Source: Agromyces cavernae
GTDB taxonomy: Bacteria; Actinomycetota; Actinomycetes; Actinomycetales; Microbacteriaceae
Length of the DNA stretch: 64,000 nucleotides
Assembly (NCBI RefSeq): GCF_021044935.1
Contig: NZ_JAJNMP010000002.1
Location: 620,001 to 684,000, forward strand
Direction of reading: 5' to 3'
Position numbers and translations under genes: made by a program. The notes under the pieces are model-generated. The model worked only from the letters and a program-made list of their open reading frames with translations, did no database searches and had not been told where the DNA came from. Positions 7,882 to 16,319 of the stretch are shown here, piece after piece. Within the stretch, counting starts at the first letter, position 1. The number at the start of each line of letters is the position of its first letter.

Positions 7882-9498
7882 TTGGCCGTCGAAGAGACCG
7901 AGTTCACGCAGGTGTTCCGCGGATACGACAAGGATGAGGTCGACAAGGCGCTCAATACCCTTCGTCGCGACATCATCAACGCGAACACGCAGGCTGCCGA
8001 CAACACGAAAGAGAACAAGCGTCTGCTCGCGCGCATCGAAGAGCTCACCGCCGAGCTCGAAGAGGTCGGCAGCCCCACCTTCTCCGGTCTCGGCACCAAG
8101 CTCGAGAACACCCTCCGCGTCGCCGAAGAGCAGTCGACCCGCCTGATCGCACAGGCCGACATCGATGCCGAGAAGCTCCGCCGCGCCGCCGAAGACGAGG
8201 CGCACCTCATGCGCTCCGACGCGCACGAGCTCGCCGAGCGCACGCTCACCGAGACCCGCGCCCAGGCGAACCGGCTGCTCGAGAACGCGCGTGCCGAGGC
8301 CGACGACATGGTCTCGCGTGCACACGAGACGAGCGAGCAGCTGCGTCAAGACGCCGCCCGCGACGCCGCGGCGATCCGTGGTTCCGTCGCCACCGAGGCC
8401 GCAGAACTGCGCTCGAGCGCGAAGCGCGAGTCCGCAGCTTCGGTGTCCGCTGCCGAGCGCAAGGCCTCCGAGATCCTGACCGCCGCCAACACCGAGGCCA
8501 ACGAGGCACGGGCGACGGCGGCCGGCCTCGCGCAGGAGACTGAGCAGACCCGTGCCGAGGTCGCCATCGAGCTCGACCGCGCCCGTGCCGACCTCGCCCG
8601 CGAGACCGAGCAGGCGCGCATCGACCTCGCAGCCGAGACCGAGCAGGCACGCCTCGACCTCGAGCGAGAGTCGGCCGAGGCACGCTCCGACATCGACGCC
8701 GAGGTCACCGAGCGTCGAGCAGCGCTCGTGCACGAACTCGAGCAGGCGCGCACCGACCTCGAGCGCGAGCTCGAAGCGTCGCGCGCCGAACTCGTCGAGC
8801 AGCGTGAGCAGACCGCGGTCGACCTCGAGCGGGAGGCCGAGGCGGCGCGACTGAAGCTCCAGCACGAGCTCGAGCGCATCCGCGCGAAGCACGCGGCCGA
8901 CCTCGACCAGATGCGCGCCGACCTGGCGCTCGAGCAGGAGCAGGCGCGCGCCGACTTCGACGCCGAGTCCGAGCAGGCCCGCATCGACCTCGACAACCAG
9001 CTCACGGCGCTGCGCAAGAAGACCACTCACGAGGTCAACCGGCAGCAGCGCGAGATCGAGAAGGCTCGCCTCGACCTCGAGTCCGAACTCACCGCCAAGC
9101 GCGACGAGGCCGAGCAGGAGCTGCTCGTGGCCCATCAGGACGCCGTCGCACAGACCCAGACGTTCCTCGCCGACGCCAACGCCGAACTCGCCGACGCGGT
9201 CGCCCGCACCGCCGAGAGCCGCGCCGAGGCCGACCGCCTCGAGTCCGAGGGTCGCGCCGAGATCGCCAAGGTTCGCGACAGGGCCGACGAAGAGGCACGC
9301 GAGCGCATCGCTGCGGCGCACGACCAGGCCCGCAAGCTCATCGCCGACGCCGAAGAGCGCACCCGCGCCCTCGTGGCTGACGCCGAAGACCGGCTGTCGC
9401 AGATTAGGATCGAGCGCGACGCGGTCGCCGGGTACTTCGAGAGCCTGCGCGGCGTGCTCACGCAGGCTGAGCAGGTGGCGGCAGACACGAAGAAGTAG
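7882..9498 (+). CDS. DivIVA-domain coiled-coil cytoskeletal-type protein with hendecad array
   Basis: The 538-residue protein begins with a DivIVA-like motif (FRGYDKDEVDKALNTL) and is otherwise almost wholly helical coiled coil. Residues 219-394 form 16 uninterrupted 11-residue repeats with consensus ExEQARxDLxx, then the tail returns to Ala/Glu/Arg-rich coil. The TTG start at 7882 is supported by CGGAGGAAGA immediately upstream. Hendecad coiled coils of this kind occur in Streptomyces Scy, a polar scaffold that works with DivIVA, so a role in polar or septal organisation is likely by analogy. An AI-2E family permease follows 26 nt downstream and is probably co-transcribed. Confidence 0.85.
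   Translation: MAVEETEFTQVFRGYDKDEVDKALNTLRRDIINANTQAADNTKENKRLLARIEELTAELEEVGSPTFSGLGTKLENTLRVAEEQSTRLIAQADIDAEKLRRAAEDEAHLMRSDAHELAERTLTETRAQANRLLENARAEADDMVSRAHETSEQLRQDAARDAAAIRGSVATEAAELRSSAKRESAASVSAAERKASEILTAANTEANEARATAAGLAQETEQTRAEVAIELDRARADLARETEQARIDLAAETEQARLDLERESAEARSDIDAEVTERRAALVHELEQARTDLERELEASRAELVEQREQTAVDLEREAEAARLKLQHELERIRAKHAADLDQMRADLALEQEQARADFDAESEQARIDLDNQLTALRKKTTHEVNRQQREIEKARLDLESELTAKRDEAEQELLVAHQDAVAQTQTFLADANAELADAVARTAESRAEADRLESEGRAEIAKVRDRADEEARERIAAAHDQARKLIADAEERTRALVADAEDRLSQIRIERDAVAGYFESLRGVLTQAEQVAADTKK
8536..9063 (+). repeat. In-gene 33-nt periodic array coding 16 hendecads
   Basis: Sixteen consecutive 33-nt units encode 11-residue repeats such as ETEQARIDLAA, ETEQARLDLER and ESEQARIDLDN without a phase break. 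Position 6 is Arg in most units and positions 8-9 are commonly Asp-Leu. The period is 11 residues rather than 7, which favours a nearly straight or slightly right-handed coiled coil. Confidence 0.85.
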
Positions 9499-9524
9499 TC
9501 CGGCGAAGGGAGCGCGGCGGTTCC

Positions 9525-10589
9525 ATGAAGATCCAGAACGCGTTCCGCATCGGGCTGCTCGGCACCCTCGGCGTGGGTGTCGGCCTGCTCATCATCACCT
9601 CGATCGCGAATCTCTCGACGATCATCACCTACATCGGCGCGGCTCTGTTCCTGGCCCTCGGCCTCGACCCGGCGATCAGCTGGCTCGAGCGCCGAGGGCT
9701 TCCGCGTTGGGCCGCGATCGTCATCGTGATGACCGGCGTGGGACTGCTCGTCGCCGCCCTCGTGCTCGCCGTCGTCCCCATCATCGTCGAGCAGGTCAGC
9801 CAGCTCGTCGAGGAGATCCCCCGAATCGTCGAGCGTGTCAGTTCGCAGGAGTGGATCGACACGCTCAAGCAGCAGTTCCCGCAGATCCAAGTCGATGTGG
9901 TGATCGAGCAGGTCACGACCGGGCTCACCGACTTCGTCACCAACCCCGACAAGCTGAGCGAACTCGCGGGCGGCGTGCTGCTCGTGGCCTTCGCGATCGG
10001 CAGCGGCATCTTCGCCGTCATCGTGGTGTTCATCCTGATGCTGTACTTCACGGCATCGCTGAACGCGATGAAGCGCGCGACCTACCAGCTCGTGCCCGCA
10101 TCGAAGCGCGAGCGTTTCGCCGACCTCACTGAGCAGATCACGCAATCGGTCGGGCGATTCGTGCTCGGGCAGGCTTCGCTCGCGGCCGTGAACGGCGTGC
10201 TGAGCTTCATCTTCCTGTCGATCATCAACGCGCCGTTCCCCGCGGTGCTCGCGTTCCTCGCGTTCCTGTTCTCCCTCGTACCACTGGTCGGCACGCTGAC
10301 GGGCTCCGTGATCATCGTGCTCGTGTGCCTGATCCCCGGGCTCGGTTCACCGCTCACCGCGCTCGTCGCAGCGATCTACTACATCATCTACATGCAGGTC
10401 GAGGCATACGTGCTCAGCCCTCGCATCATGAACCGAGCGGTGAAGATCCCGAGCGCTCTCGTCGTCATCGCCGCGCTCGCGGGCGGCGCGCTCGGCGGCA
10501 TCCTCGGAGCGCTCGTCGCGATTCCGGTGGCCGCCGCCGGCCTCCTCATCATCAAGCAGGTCGTGATCCCCCGCCAGAACGAGCGCTGA
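9525..10589 (+). CDS. AI-2E family transporter (PerM/YdiK-type permease)
   Basis: The 354-residue integral membrane protein has about seven to eight predicted hydrophobic helices with the layout of the AI-2E exporter superfamily: an N-terminal pair of helices, a soluble-looking segment (about 90-145) and a helical C-terminal block with the conserved LVPLVGTLTG motif. Family members export small molecules or ions; the substrate here cannot be read from sequence. ATG at 9525 is preceded by AAGGGAG. It lies 26 nt after the coiled-coil gene and converges on the hydrolase gene with a 9-nt gap. Confidence 0.85.
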   Translation: MKIQNAFRIGLLGTLGVGVGLLIITSIANLSTIITYIGAALFLALGLDPAISWLERRGLPRWAAIVIVMTGVGLLVAALVLAVVPIIVEQVSQLVEEIPRIVERVSSQEWIDTLKQQFPQIQVDVVIEQVTTGLTDFVTNPDKLSELAGGVLLVAFAIGSGIFAVIVVFILMLYFTASLNAMKRATYQLVPASKRERFADLTEQITQSVGRFVLGQASLAAVNGVLSFIFLSIINAPFPAVLAFLAFLFSLVPLVGTLTGSVIIVLVCLIPGLGSPLTALVAAIYYIIYMQVEAYVLSPRIMNRAVKIPSALVVIAALAGGALGGILGALVAIPVAAAGLLIIKQVVIPRQNER

Positions 10590-10598
10590 CGCGGCGAG

Positions 10599-11351
10599 TC
10601 AACCGGTCGTCGAATCGGATGTCGCGGGCCACACGGTCGGCAGCGGCAGAGCCGCGGGGTTCACCGCCGCCACGATCTCGTCGAGAACGCGCCGCGTCTG
10701 AGACTCACCGACCCACAGGTGCCTGCCTCCGGCGACATCGATGCGGCGCAGCTTCGGTAGCCCGGCGAACCGCTCGGCGGCCTCCGGCGGCCGCAGGTAG
10801 TCGTCGTGCTCGGGAATGAGCGCCACGAGCGAGGGGGCGGCACCATGCCAGCGGGCGAGTTCCTGCTCACTGGTGCGGTGCAGCGGGGGCGACAGCAGGA
10901 TCGCGCCGTCGATACCGTGGTCGAGCCCGTACTTCAGCGCGAGCTCGGTGCCGAACGACCAACCGACGAGCCACGGATGCGGCAGGGCGCGCGCCTCGAC
11001 GAACGACATCGCCGCCGCGACATCCGCTCGCTCGTCGATGCCCTGTCCGAACGAGCCTTCGCTCGTGCCGCGTGGCGAGGTCGTGCCGCGCGTGTTGAAC
11101 CGGAGTACCGCGAGGCCGGCGAGCGCCGGAAGGCGCGCTGCCGCCTTGCGGATGATGTGGGAGTCCATGAAGCCGCCCGCGGTCGGCAGCGGGTGCAGCG
11201 TCACGAGGGTCGCCACGGGCGGCCGGTCGACGGGCGTCGCGAGCTCGCCGACGAGCGTGAGCCCGTCTGACGTGTGCAATTCGATCTCTTCGCGGATCGC
11301 GGGCAGTTCGACGCCCGCCCGGATCTCGACTGGTTCGTTCGCGCCGGTCAT
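10599..11351 (-). CDS. Alpha/beta hydrolase
   Basis: This about 250-residue protein has the alpha/beta-hydrolase fold: oxyanion-side TLHPLPTAGG, the nucleophile elbow GWSFGTEL (Ser), and a late catalytic His in GGRHLWVGE. It resembles bacterial hydrolases annotated as YtaP/CocE-related or KANL3-like small hydrolases; the substrate is unknown. ATG at 11349-11351 overlaps the stop of the upstream zinc-motif gene by 4 nt (ATGA), which decides it over an in-frame codon 18 nt further upstream. It is therefore translated together with that gene. Confidence 0.8.
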   Translation of the reverse strand: MTGANEPVEIRAGVELPAIREEIELHTSDGLTLVGELATPVDRPPVATLVTLHPLPTAGGFMDSHIIRKAAARLPALAGLAVLRFNTRGTTSPRGTSEGSFGQGIDERADVAAAMSFVEARALPHPWLVGWSFGTELALKYGLDHGIDGAILLSPPLHRTSEQELARWHGAAPSLVALIPEHDDYLRPPEAAERFAGLPKLRRIDVAGGRHLWVGESQTRRVLDEIVAAVNPAALPLPTVWPATSDSTTG

Positions 11352-11656
11352 CGTTCGCCGATCCTCCAACAGTGGATGTGCCAGTGCCGGCGCGCCGCGA
11401 GGTCGGCAGCGTCACCGAGCACGCCGTCGGCGCGCCACGCCACGAGGTGGGCGACGCCTCGCGCGACCTCGAGCCCGCAACCCGGGCATAGGTACGCCTT
11501 GACGGCCTGGCCCTCGGAGACCGGCTGCACGTTCCATTCGCGGCCGCCACGCACCTCGGTGCGGCGCCAGCCCGACGTCAGCCGATCGACGTCGAGCTCG
11601 GGATGCCCCTCACGTGCACGAGCCGCCCGTCCCCGGGATCGGTTCGCGCGCGCCAT
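11348..11656 (-). CDS. Small conserved actinobacterial protein with putative zinc motif
   Basis: This 102-residue basic protein contains CPGCG followed by HLVAWRAD and a terminal HWHIHCW, together a possible Cys/His metal site. It matches a small actinobacterial family often labelled ATP/GTP-binding protein, for which I know no demonstrated function. The N-terminus is Arg-rich (about 1-20), as in nucleic-acid-binding proteins. It is translationally coupled to the downstream hydrolase. Family recognition is from memory of the motif pattern. Confidence 0.75.
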   Translation of the reverse strand: MARANRSRGRAARAREGHPELDVDRLTSGWRRTEVRGGREWNVQPVSEGQAVKAYLCPGCGLEVARGVAHLVAWRADGVLGDAADLAARRHWHIHCWRIGER

Positions 11657-11691
11657 GCCCCCAGTCTACGGGGCGAGCGACGAGCGGTCGG

Positions 11692-12357
11692 TCAGTACCA
11701 GCCCACGGACTGGGAGTGCCCCCAGGCCCCGCACGGCGTGCCGTAGCGACCCGAGATGTACCCGAGACCCCATTCGATCTGGGTGGCGGCATTGGTCTCC
11801 CAGTCGGCGCCCGCGGAGGCCATCTTCGACCCGGGGAGCGACTGGGGAATGCCGTAGGCGCCGCTCGAGGCGTTGTAGGCGTTCACCCGCCAGCCTGACT
11901 CCTTGTTCCAGAGGGCGACCAGGCAGTCGAACTCGGACGACGGCCAGCCGCGAGCCGCGACCGCTCCGGCGGCATACGCCTGCGCGGAACCGGGGTCGGG
12001 CGTCACCGCCGGCGGCGCCCAGCCCGACCCGCTCGATGCGGGCTCGAGGACCGGCTCGGGCTTCTCTTCGACGACGTAGTTCTCGGAGCCGCCGATGGCG
12101 ATCTCGTAGTCGCCGCCGGCCGCCACCGACTGCGCCGCCTGGCCGCCGAAGCGTTCTCCTTCGGCCGCGAAGTCGGGTGATGCCGTGGCGCCGCTGTAGG
12201 GATCGACGATGTTCACGAGCAGGAAGCTCGACGCCGCGCAGAAGGCGAACACGACCGTGACGGCCTGCTTGACCGCGCCGCGCGGGCTCGAACGGGTGGC
12301 CGACGGCGCCGACGGCTGCGCTCCCGCCGTCTCGCCTGCGCCTGTATGCCTACCCAC
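11692..12357 (-). CDS. Secreted transglycosylase-like peptidoglycan hydrolase
   Basis: The 221-residue protein has a short cytoplasmic N-terminus, one membrane or signal helix at about 30-50 (AVTVVFAFCAASSFLLV), a disordered linker, and a C-terminal SLT-like domain. The domain shows the lytic transglycosylase pattern: FDCLVALWNKESGW with the catalytic Glu, then AYGIPQSLPG and IEWGLGYISGRYG. It cleaves peptidoglycan glycan strands outside the membrane. The start is GTG at 12357. The location next to a DivIVA-domain gene fits cell-envelope growth. Confidence 0.85.
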   Translation of the reverse strand: MGRHTGAGETAGAQPSAPSATRSSPRGAVKQAVTVVFAFCAASSFLLVNIVDPYSGATASPDFAAEGERFGGQAAQSVAAGGDYEIAIGGSENYVVEEKPEPVLEPASSGSGWAPPAVTPDPGSAQAYAAGAVAARGWPSSEFDCLVALWNKESGWRVNAYNASSGAYGIPQSLPGSKMASAGADWETNAATQIEWGLGYISGRYGTPCGAWGHSQSVGWY

Positions 12358-12411
12358 GATTCGTCGAGTGTATCGGACGCGTCGGGCGCTCGGCGAACGC
12401 CGCCCGGCAGG

Positions 12412-12966
12412 TCACCGAACCGCCAGCATGACATCGACGACCGCATCGAGGACGAGGTCGACCTGCGCCTCCCGATAGCCTCCTCGCTGCGTGGTGAACA
12501 CCACGGTGCGCACGTCATCGACCGAGATGGGCCATCCGTCGCGGAAGTACCGCGTGAGCTTGTCGGCGAAGCGATCGACCTCGCGAACGTTGTACCCGAG
12601 CACCAGCGGGTTCATGCGGTCGAAGCGCTGGGACTCGGGTCTCGCGAGCCGGTTCGACACGACCTGCGCCGTGGTCCGGGCCTCGCGCAGCCATGCCTCG
12701 TCACCGTGCAGCCGTGAGGCGACCTGCCGCTCCTGCGCCGCGAAGGCGTCTTCGAGGCGTTCGAGGGCGGCGTCGACGTGGGAGGTGGAGTATCCGCCCT
12801 TCTGCATGGCGAAGGCCGTCAGGCGGATCTTCTCGGACGTGAGCGGAGCGTCGCCGGCGATCGGGTTGCCGTCGTAGGCGCGGCGCGCGACCTTGAGGAA
12901 CTCCTCGACCTGGGCGGTGTTGTAGCCGAGCCGCGGCTTGCGCGCGTGCGGGAAGATGGAGTCCAC
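12412..12966 (-). CDS. DivIVA-domain repeat protein
   Basis: The protein contains two tandem copies of one unit of about 60-70 residues: LGYNTAQVEEF ... QKGGYSTSHVDAALERLEDAF and LGYNVREVDRF ... QRGGYREAQVDLVLDAVVDVM. This fits the DivIVA-domain repeat family of actinobacteria, of unknown exact role in growth or division. GTG at 12966 (VDSIFPHARK) is chosen because homology begins there; GTG at 12990 overlaps the cdsA stop as GTGA and is a good alternative that would add eight residues by translational coupling. It lies downstream of cdsA on the same strand. Confidence 0.8.
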   Translation of the reverse strand: MDSIFPHARKPRLGYNTAQVEEFLKVARRAYDGNPIAGDAPLTSEKIRLTAFAMQKGGYSTSHVDAALERLEDAFAAQERQVASRLHGDEAWLREARTTAQVVSNRLARPESQRFDRMNPLVLGYNVREVDRFADKLTRYFRDGWPISVDDVRTVVFTTQRGGYREAQVDLVLDAVVDVMLAVR

Positions 12967-12986
12967 CGCACCATTATCACCGACGC

Positions 12987-13970
12987 TCACCCGAACACGA
13001 GGAAGGCCACGTACGCGACCGCCGCAGACGGCAGGATCGAATCGAGCCGATCGAGGAATCCGCCGTGGCCAGGAAGCCACGAGCTCATGTCCTTGATGCC
13101 GATGTCACGCTTGATGAGCGACTCGGCGAGGTCGCCGAGCGTGGCGCTCAAGAAGATCGCGGCGCCGAAGATGAGGCCGAACCACCAGGTGTTGCCGAGC
13201 ATCAGCGTCGACAGCAGCACGCCGGCGACGAGGCTCGCTCCGGCACCGCCGGCGAAGCCCTCCCACGTCTTCTTGGGGCTGATGATCGGCGCCATCTTGT
13301 GCTTGCCGAACATCAGGCCGAACGCGTAGGCGCCGGTGTCGGCGGCGACCACGATCACGATGAACGCGAGGGTCCACCATTGCCCGCCCTCAGCCGCGGT
13401 GAGCACGACGGTGAACGTCGCGAGAAGCGTGACGTAGCCCTGAACGAACGCACCCGCGGCGAGATCGCGCACGAACGCCACGGCGCCGGTGCGATGTTTC
13501 GGCACCGCCTGCTCGGCGAGTCGCCACAGGGTGACGATCGCGATGCCGCCGAGCACCGCGAGCAGCTGACCCCCCGCACCCCCGTAATACGCGAGCGGCA
13601 CGGCCGCCACGGCGACGACGGTCGACGGGATGCGCGGCACGTGGGAGCCGCCCTTGCGCAGCGCCTGTAGGAGCTCGTAGCTCGCGAAGCCCACGAGGAC
13701 GCCCGCGAACAGCATGAACAGCTCTTTGATGACGAGCAGGCTCAGGAGCAATAGCCCGCCGAACGCGAGCCCGATCAGGATCGCGACGATGAGGTTGCGC
13801 CCCGTGCGCGCCTCGATCTTCTGCTGCGCCTCGTCGAACTGCGCCTTCGAAGCCTCGAACTGGCGCTCGAGGTCGGCCCTGCGCGCGTGCACCTGGGCCT
13901 TGAAATCCTCACGCGCGGTTCGTTCGTGGCCCCCGGCGTCAGACTGATCGTCTTCTGGGACGCCCGACAT
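12987..13970 (-). CDS. cdsA: Phosphatidate cytidylyltransferase
   Basis: CdsA makes CDP-diacylglycerol from CTP and phosphatidic acid in the membrane. The 327-residue protein has the C-terminal signature segment SLIKRDIGIKDMSSWLPGHG followed by GFLDRLDS. About eight hydrophobic helices begin near residue 60. The first roughly 55 residues are an extra charged helical segment (RADLERQFEASKAQFDEAQ) not found in the E. coli enzyme. It lies 9 nt downstream of frr in the common frr-cdsA order. Confidence 0.93.
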   Translation of the reverse strand: MSGVPEDDQSDAGGHERTAREDFKAQVHARRADLERQFEASKAQFDEAQQKIEARTGRNLIVAILIGLAFGGLLLLSLLVIKELFMLFAGVLVGFASYELLQALRKGGSHVPRIPSTVVAVAAVPLAYYGGAGGQLLAVLGGIAIVTLWRLAEQAVPKHRTGAVAFVRDLAAGAFVQGYVTLLATFTVVLTAAEGGQWWTLAFIVIVVAADTGAYAFGLMFGKHKMAPIISPKKTWEGFAGGAGASLVAGVLLSTLMLGNTWWFGLIFGAAIFLSATLGDLAESLIKRDIGIKDMSSWLPGHGGFLDRLDSILPSAAVAYVAFLVFG

Positions 13971-13979
13971 GATCGTGCC

Positions 13980-14534
13980 TCAGACCTCGAGGAGTTCGGC
14001 TTCCTTGCGCTTGAGCGCGTCGTCGATCGCGTCGACGTTCGACTTGGTGATCTGCTCGAGCTCCTTCTCGCCGCGAGCGACCTCGTCGTCGCCGACCTCG
14101 CCCTTGAGCGCGTCGAGGTCGTCCTTCGCCTTGCGGCGGATGTTGCGCACCGACACCTTCGCATCTTCGGCCTTCGTGCGCACGATCTTCACGTACTCCT
14201 TGCGACGCTCTTCGGTGAGCTCGGGCAGCGTGACGCGGACGATGTTGCCGTCGTTCGTCGGGTTCGCGCCGAGGTTCGGAGTGTCGCGGATCGCCTGCTC
14301 GATGTCTTTCAGAGCGGACTTGTCGTAGGGCGTCACGACGAGGGTGCGCGCCTCGGGATTCTGCAGCGACGCGAGCTGCGACAGCGGCGTCGGCGTGCCG
14401 TAGTAGCTCACCATGATCTTCTGGAAGAGCTGGGGGTTCGCCCGTCCCGTGCGCACCGTGGCGAAGTCGTCTTTCGCGACCTCGACCGCCTTGTGCATGC
14501 GGGTTGTGGCATCGGAAAGTACATCCGCGATCAC
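13980..14534 (-). CDS. frr: Ribosome recycling factor
   Basis: RRF splits post-termination ribosomes together with EF-G. The 184-residue length is standard. Conserved segments are visible: [12 protein letters not shown] near the N-terminus, [19 protein letters not shown] in the middle, and [21 protein letters not shown] in the C-terminal three-helix bundle. It follows pyrH by 34 nt and precedes cdsA by 9 nt, consistent with a pyrH-frr-cdsA transcript. Confidence 0.97.
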   Translation of the reverse strand: MIADVLSDATTRMHKAVEVAKDDFATVRTGRANPQLFQKIMVSYYGTPTPLSQLASLQNPEARTLVVTPYDKSALKDIEQAIRDTPNLGANPTNDGNIVRVTLPELTEERRKEYVKIVRTKAEDAKVSVRNIRRKAKDDLDALKGEVGDDEVARGEKELEQITKSNVDAIDDALKRKEAELLEV

Positions 14535-14568
14535 GGGAACTCCTTTACGGTTCGCTACTTCGGTCAGT

Positions 14569-15300
14569 CTATCGACTGGAGGGCTCGACGCCGTTGCTGA
14601 CGACCGTGCCGAGATCGGCGCCGAGGATGGCCGCGGTCACGTTGCCGGCAGGCTCCATGCCGAACACCTGCATCGGCATGCCGTTGTCCATGCAGAGGCT
14701 GAACGCCGTCGAGTCGACGACCTTGAGGCCGCGCTGCAGCGCCTCCTGATAGCTGATGCGGTCGATCTTGTGCGCGTCGGGGTTGGTGCGCGGGTCGTCG
14801 GAGTAGACGCCGTCGACGCCGTTCTTCGCGACGAGTACGACGTCGGCGTCGATCTCGAGGGCGCGCTGCGCGGCCACCGTGTCGGTCGAGAAGTACGGAA
14901 GGCCGGCGCCGGCGCCGAAGATGACGACCCGGCCCTTCTCGAGGTGACGCTCGGCGCGCCGCGGGATGTACGGCTCGGCGACCTGCGTCATCTCGATGGC
15001 CGACTGCACCCTGGTCTCGGCGCCGGCCTGTTCGAGGAAGTCCTGCAGGGCGAGCGAGTTCATGACCGTGCCGAGCATGCCCATGTAGTCGGCCCGACCG
15101 CGGTCCATGCCGCGCTCGGAGAGTTCGGCGCCGCGGAAGAAGTTGCCTCCGCCGACGACGATCGCCACCTCGACCGTGCGCGCCGCATCGGCGATCTCGC
15201 GAGCCATCGCGCTGACCACGTCGGGGTTCACCCCCAGCGCTCCCCCGCCGAAGGCCTCTCCGGAGAGCTTCAGCATCACCCTGCGCTTGCGTTCCGTCAT
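14569..15300 (-). CDS. pyrH: UMP kinase
   Basis: PyrH phosphorylates UMP to UDP with ATP in pyrimidine synthesis. The 243-residue protein has the amino-acid-kinase fold with [11 protein letters not shown] at the N-terminus, the glycine loop [10 protein letters not shown], and the [18 protein letters not shown] region. It is separated from tsf by 171 nt carrying a strong terminator hairpin, so it probably has its own promoter and leads the pyrH-frr-cdsA group. Confidence 0.97.
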   Translation of the reverse strand: MTERKRRVMLKLSGEAFGGGALGVNPDVVSAMAREIADAARTVEVAIVVGGGNFFRGAELSERGMDRGRADYMGMLGTVMNSLALQDFLEQAGAETRVQSAIEMTQVAEPYIPRRAERHLEKGRVVIFGAGAGLPYFSTDTVAAQRALEIDADVVLVAKNGVDGVYSDDPRTNPDAHKIDRISYQEALQRGLKVVDSTAFSLCMDNGMPMQVFGMEPAGNVTAAILGADLGTVVSNGVEPSSR

Positions 15301-15424
15301 CGCCGACCCCGATCTTCCCTTGCCCGTGTCAAAACTAGTGGTTCATCCGGTGCGGCGCAGCCGATTCCGGATGTCTCGTGCGCGGCGTCGCGGCCGAGGC
15401 TCGGCTCGCGACATCCGCGCATGG

Positions 15425-15463
15425 AAAAGGGAGTCCGGATCGCGGGTGCGATCCGGACTCCCT
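15425..15463 (-). terminator. Rho-independent terminator downstream of tsf
   Basis: A perfect 13-bp stem, GGGAGTCCGGATC (15429-15441) pairing with GATCCGGACTCCC (15450-15462), has an 8-nt loop. Read on the minus strand it is followed by TTTTCC. It lies just after the tsf stop and separates rpsB-tsf from pyrH-frr-cdsA. Confidence 0.9.
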
Positions 15464-15471
15464 CATTGCGG

Positions 15472-16296
15472 CTAAGCCGTGGCCTTGAAGCGGGCGAACC
15501 CGTTCACGGTGAGACCCGCGTCGGCGAGGACCTTCTTCACCTGCTGCTTGTCATCGCGGGCGTAGGCCTGCTCGAGCAGCACGATCTGCTTGAAGAAGCC
15601 GGTCAGACGACCCTCGACGATCTTGTCGAGCATCGCCTCGGGCTTGCCCTCGTTGCGGCTGATCTCGGTGACGATGTCGCGCTCCTTCTCGACGAGCTCG
15701 GCCGGCACGTCCTCGCGGGCGAGGTACTGCGGGTCGAACATCGCGATGTGCTGCGCGACCGCACGCGCGGTCTCGGCGTCGGCGCCCGAGTAGGCGACGA
15801 CGACGCCGATCTGGGGCGGGAGGTCCTTCGAGGTCTTGTGCAGGTAGACCGCGAACTCGTCGCCCGAGAGCGTGACGACCTTCGAGAGCTCGACCTTCTC
15901 GCCGAGCGTGGCAGCCTGCTCGTCGATGACCTCGCCGACCGTCTTGCCGTCGGCCGGAGCCGCGAGCGCGGCCTCGACATCGGCGGCACCGGCAGCGGCG
16001 ACCGCGTCGAGCACCTTGTCGGCGAGGGCGATGAACTTCTCGTTCTTCGCGACGAAGTCCGTCTCGCACGCGAGCTGGATCATGGTGTAGCCCGCGGGCG
16101 ACTCCTTGGCTGCGATGAGGCCTTCGCTCGTGGAGCGGTCGGCGCGCTTGGCGTTGCCCTTCGCGCCCTTCAGGCGCAGGATCTCGGTGGCCTTCTCGAG
16201 GTCGCCGTCAGCCTCTTCGAGCGCCTTCTTGGTGTCGACCATGCCCGTGCCGAGCTGCTCGCGCAGGACCTTGATGTCAGCAATGCTGATTGCCAT
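15472..16296 (-). CDS. tsf: Elongation factor Ts
   Basis: EF-Ts is the nucleotide exchange factor for EF-Tu. The 274-residue protein shows the N-terminal UBA-like part (VLREQLGTGMVDTKKALEEADGD split over about 9-31), the TDFVAKNEKF motif that contacts EF-Tu, and the core domains. It follows rpsB by 23 nt and is closed by a strong terminator, the usual rpsB-tsf operon. Confidence 0.97.
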   Translation of the reverse strand: MAISIADIKVLREQLGTGMVDTKKALEEADGDLEKATEILRLKGAKGNAKRADRSTSEGLIAAKESPAGYTMIQLACETDFVAKNEKFIALADKVLDAVAAAGAADVEAALAAPADGKTVGEVIDEQAATLGEKVELSKVVTLSGDEFAVYLHKTSKDLPPQIGVVVAYSGADAETARAVAQHIAMFDPQYLAREDVPAELVEKERDIVTEISRNEGKPEAMLDKIVEGRLTGFFKQIVLLEQAYARDDKQQVKKVLADAGLTVNGFARFKATA

Positions 16297-16319
16297 GTCT
16301 GGCTAACTCCTTCGGGGTC

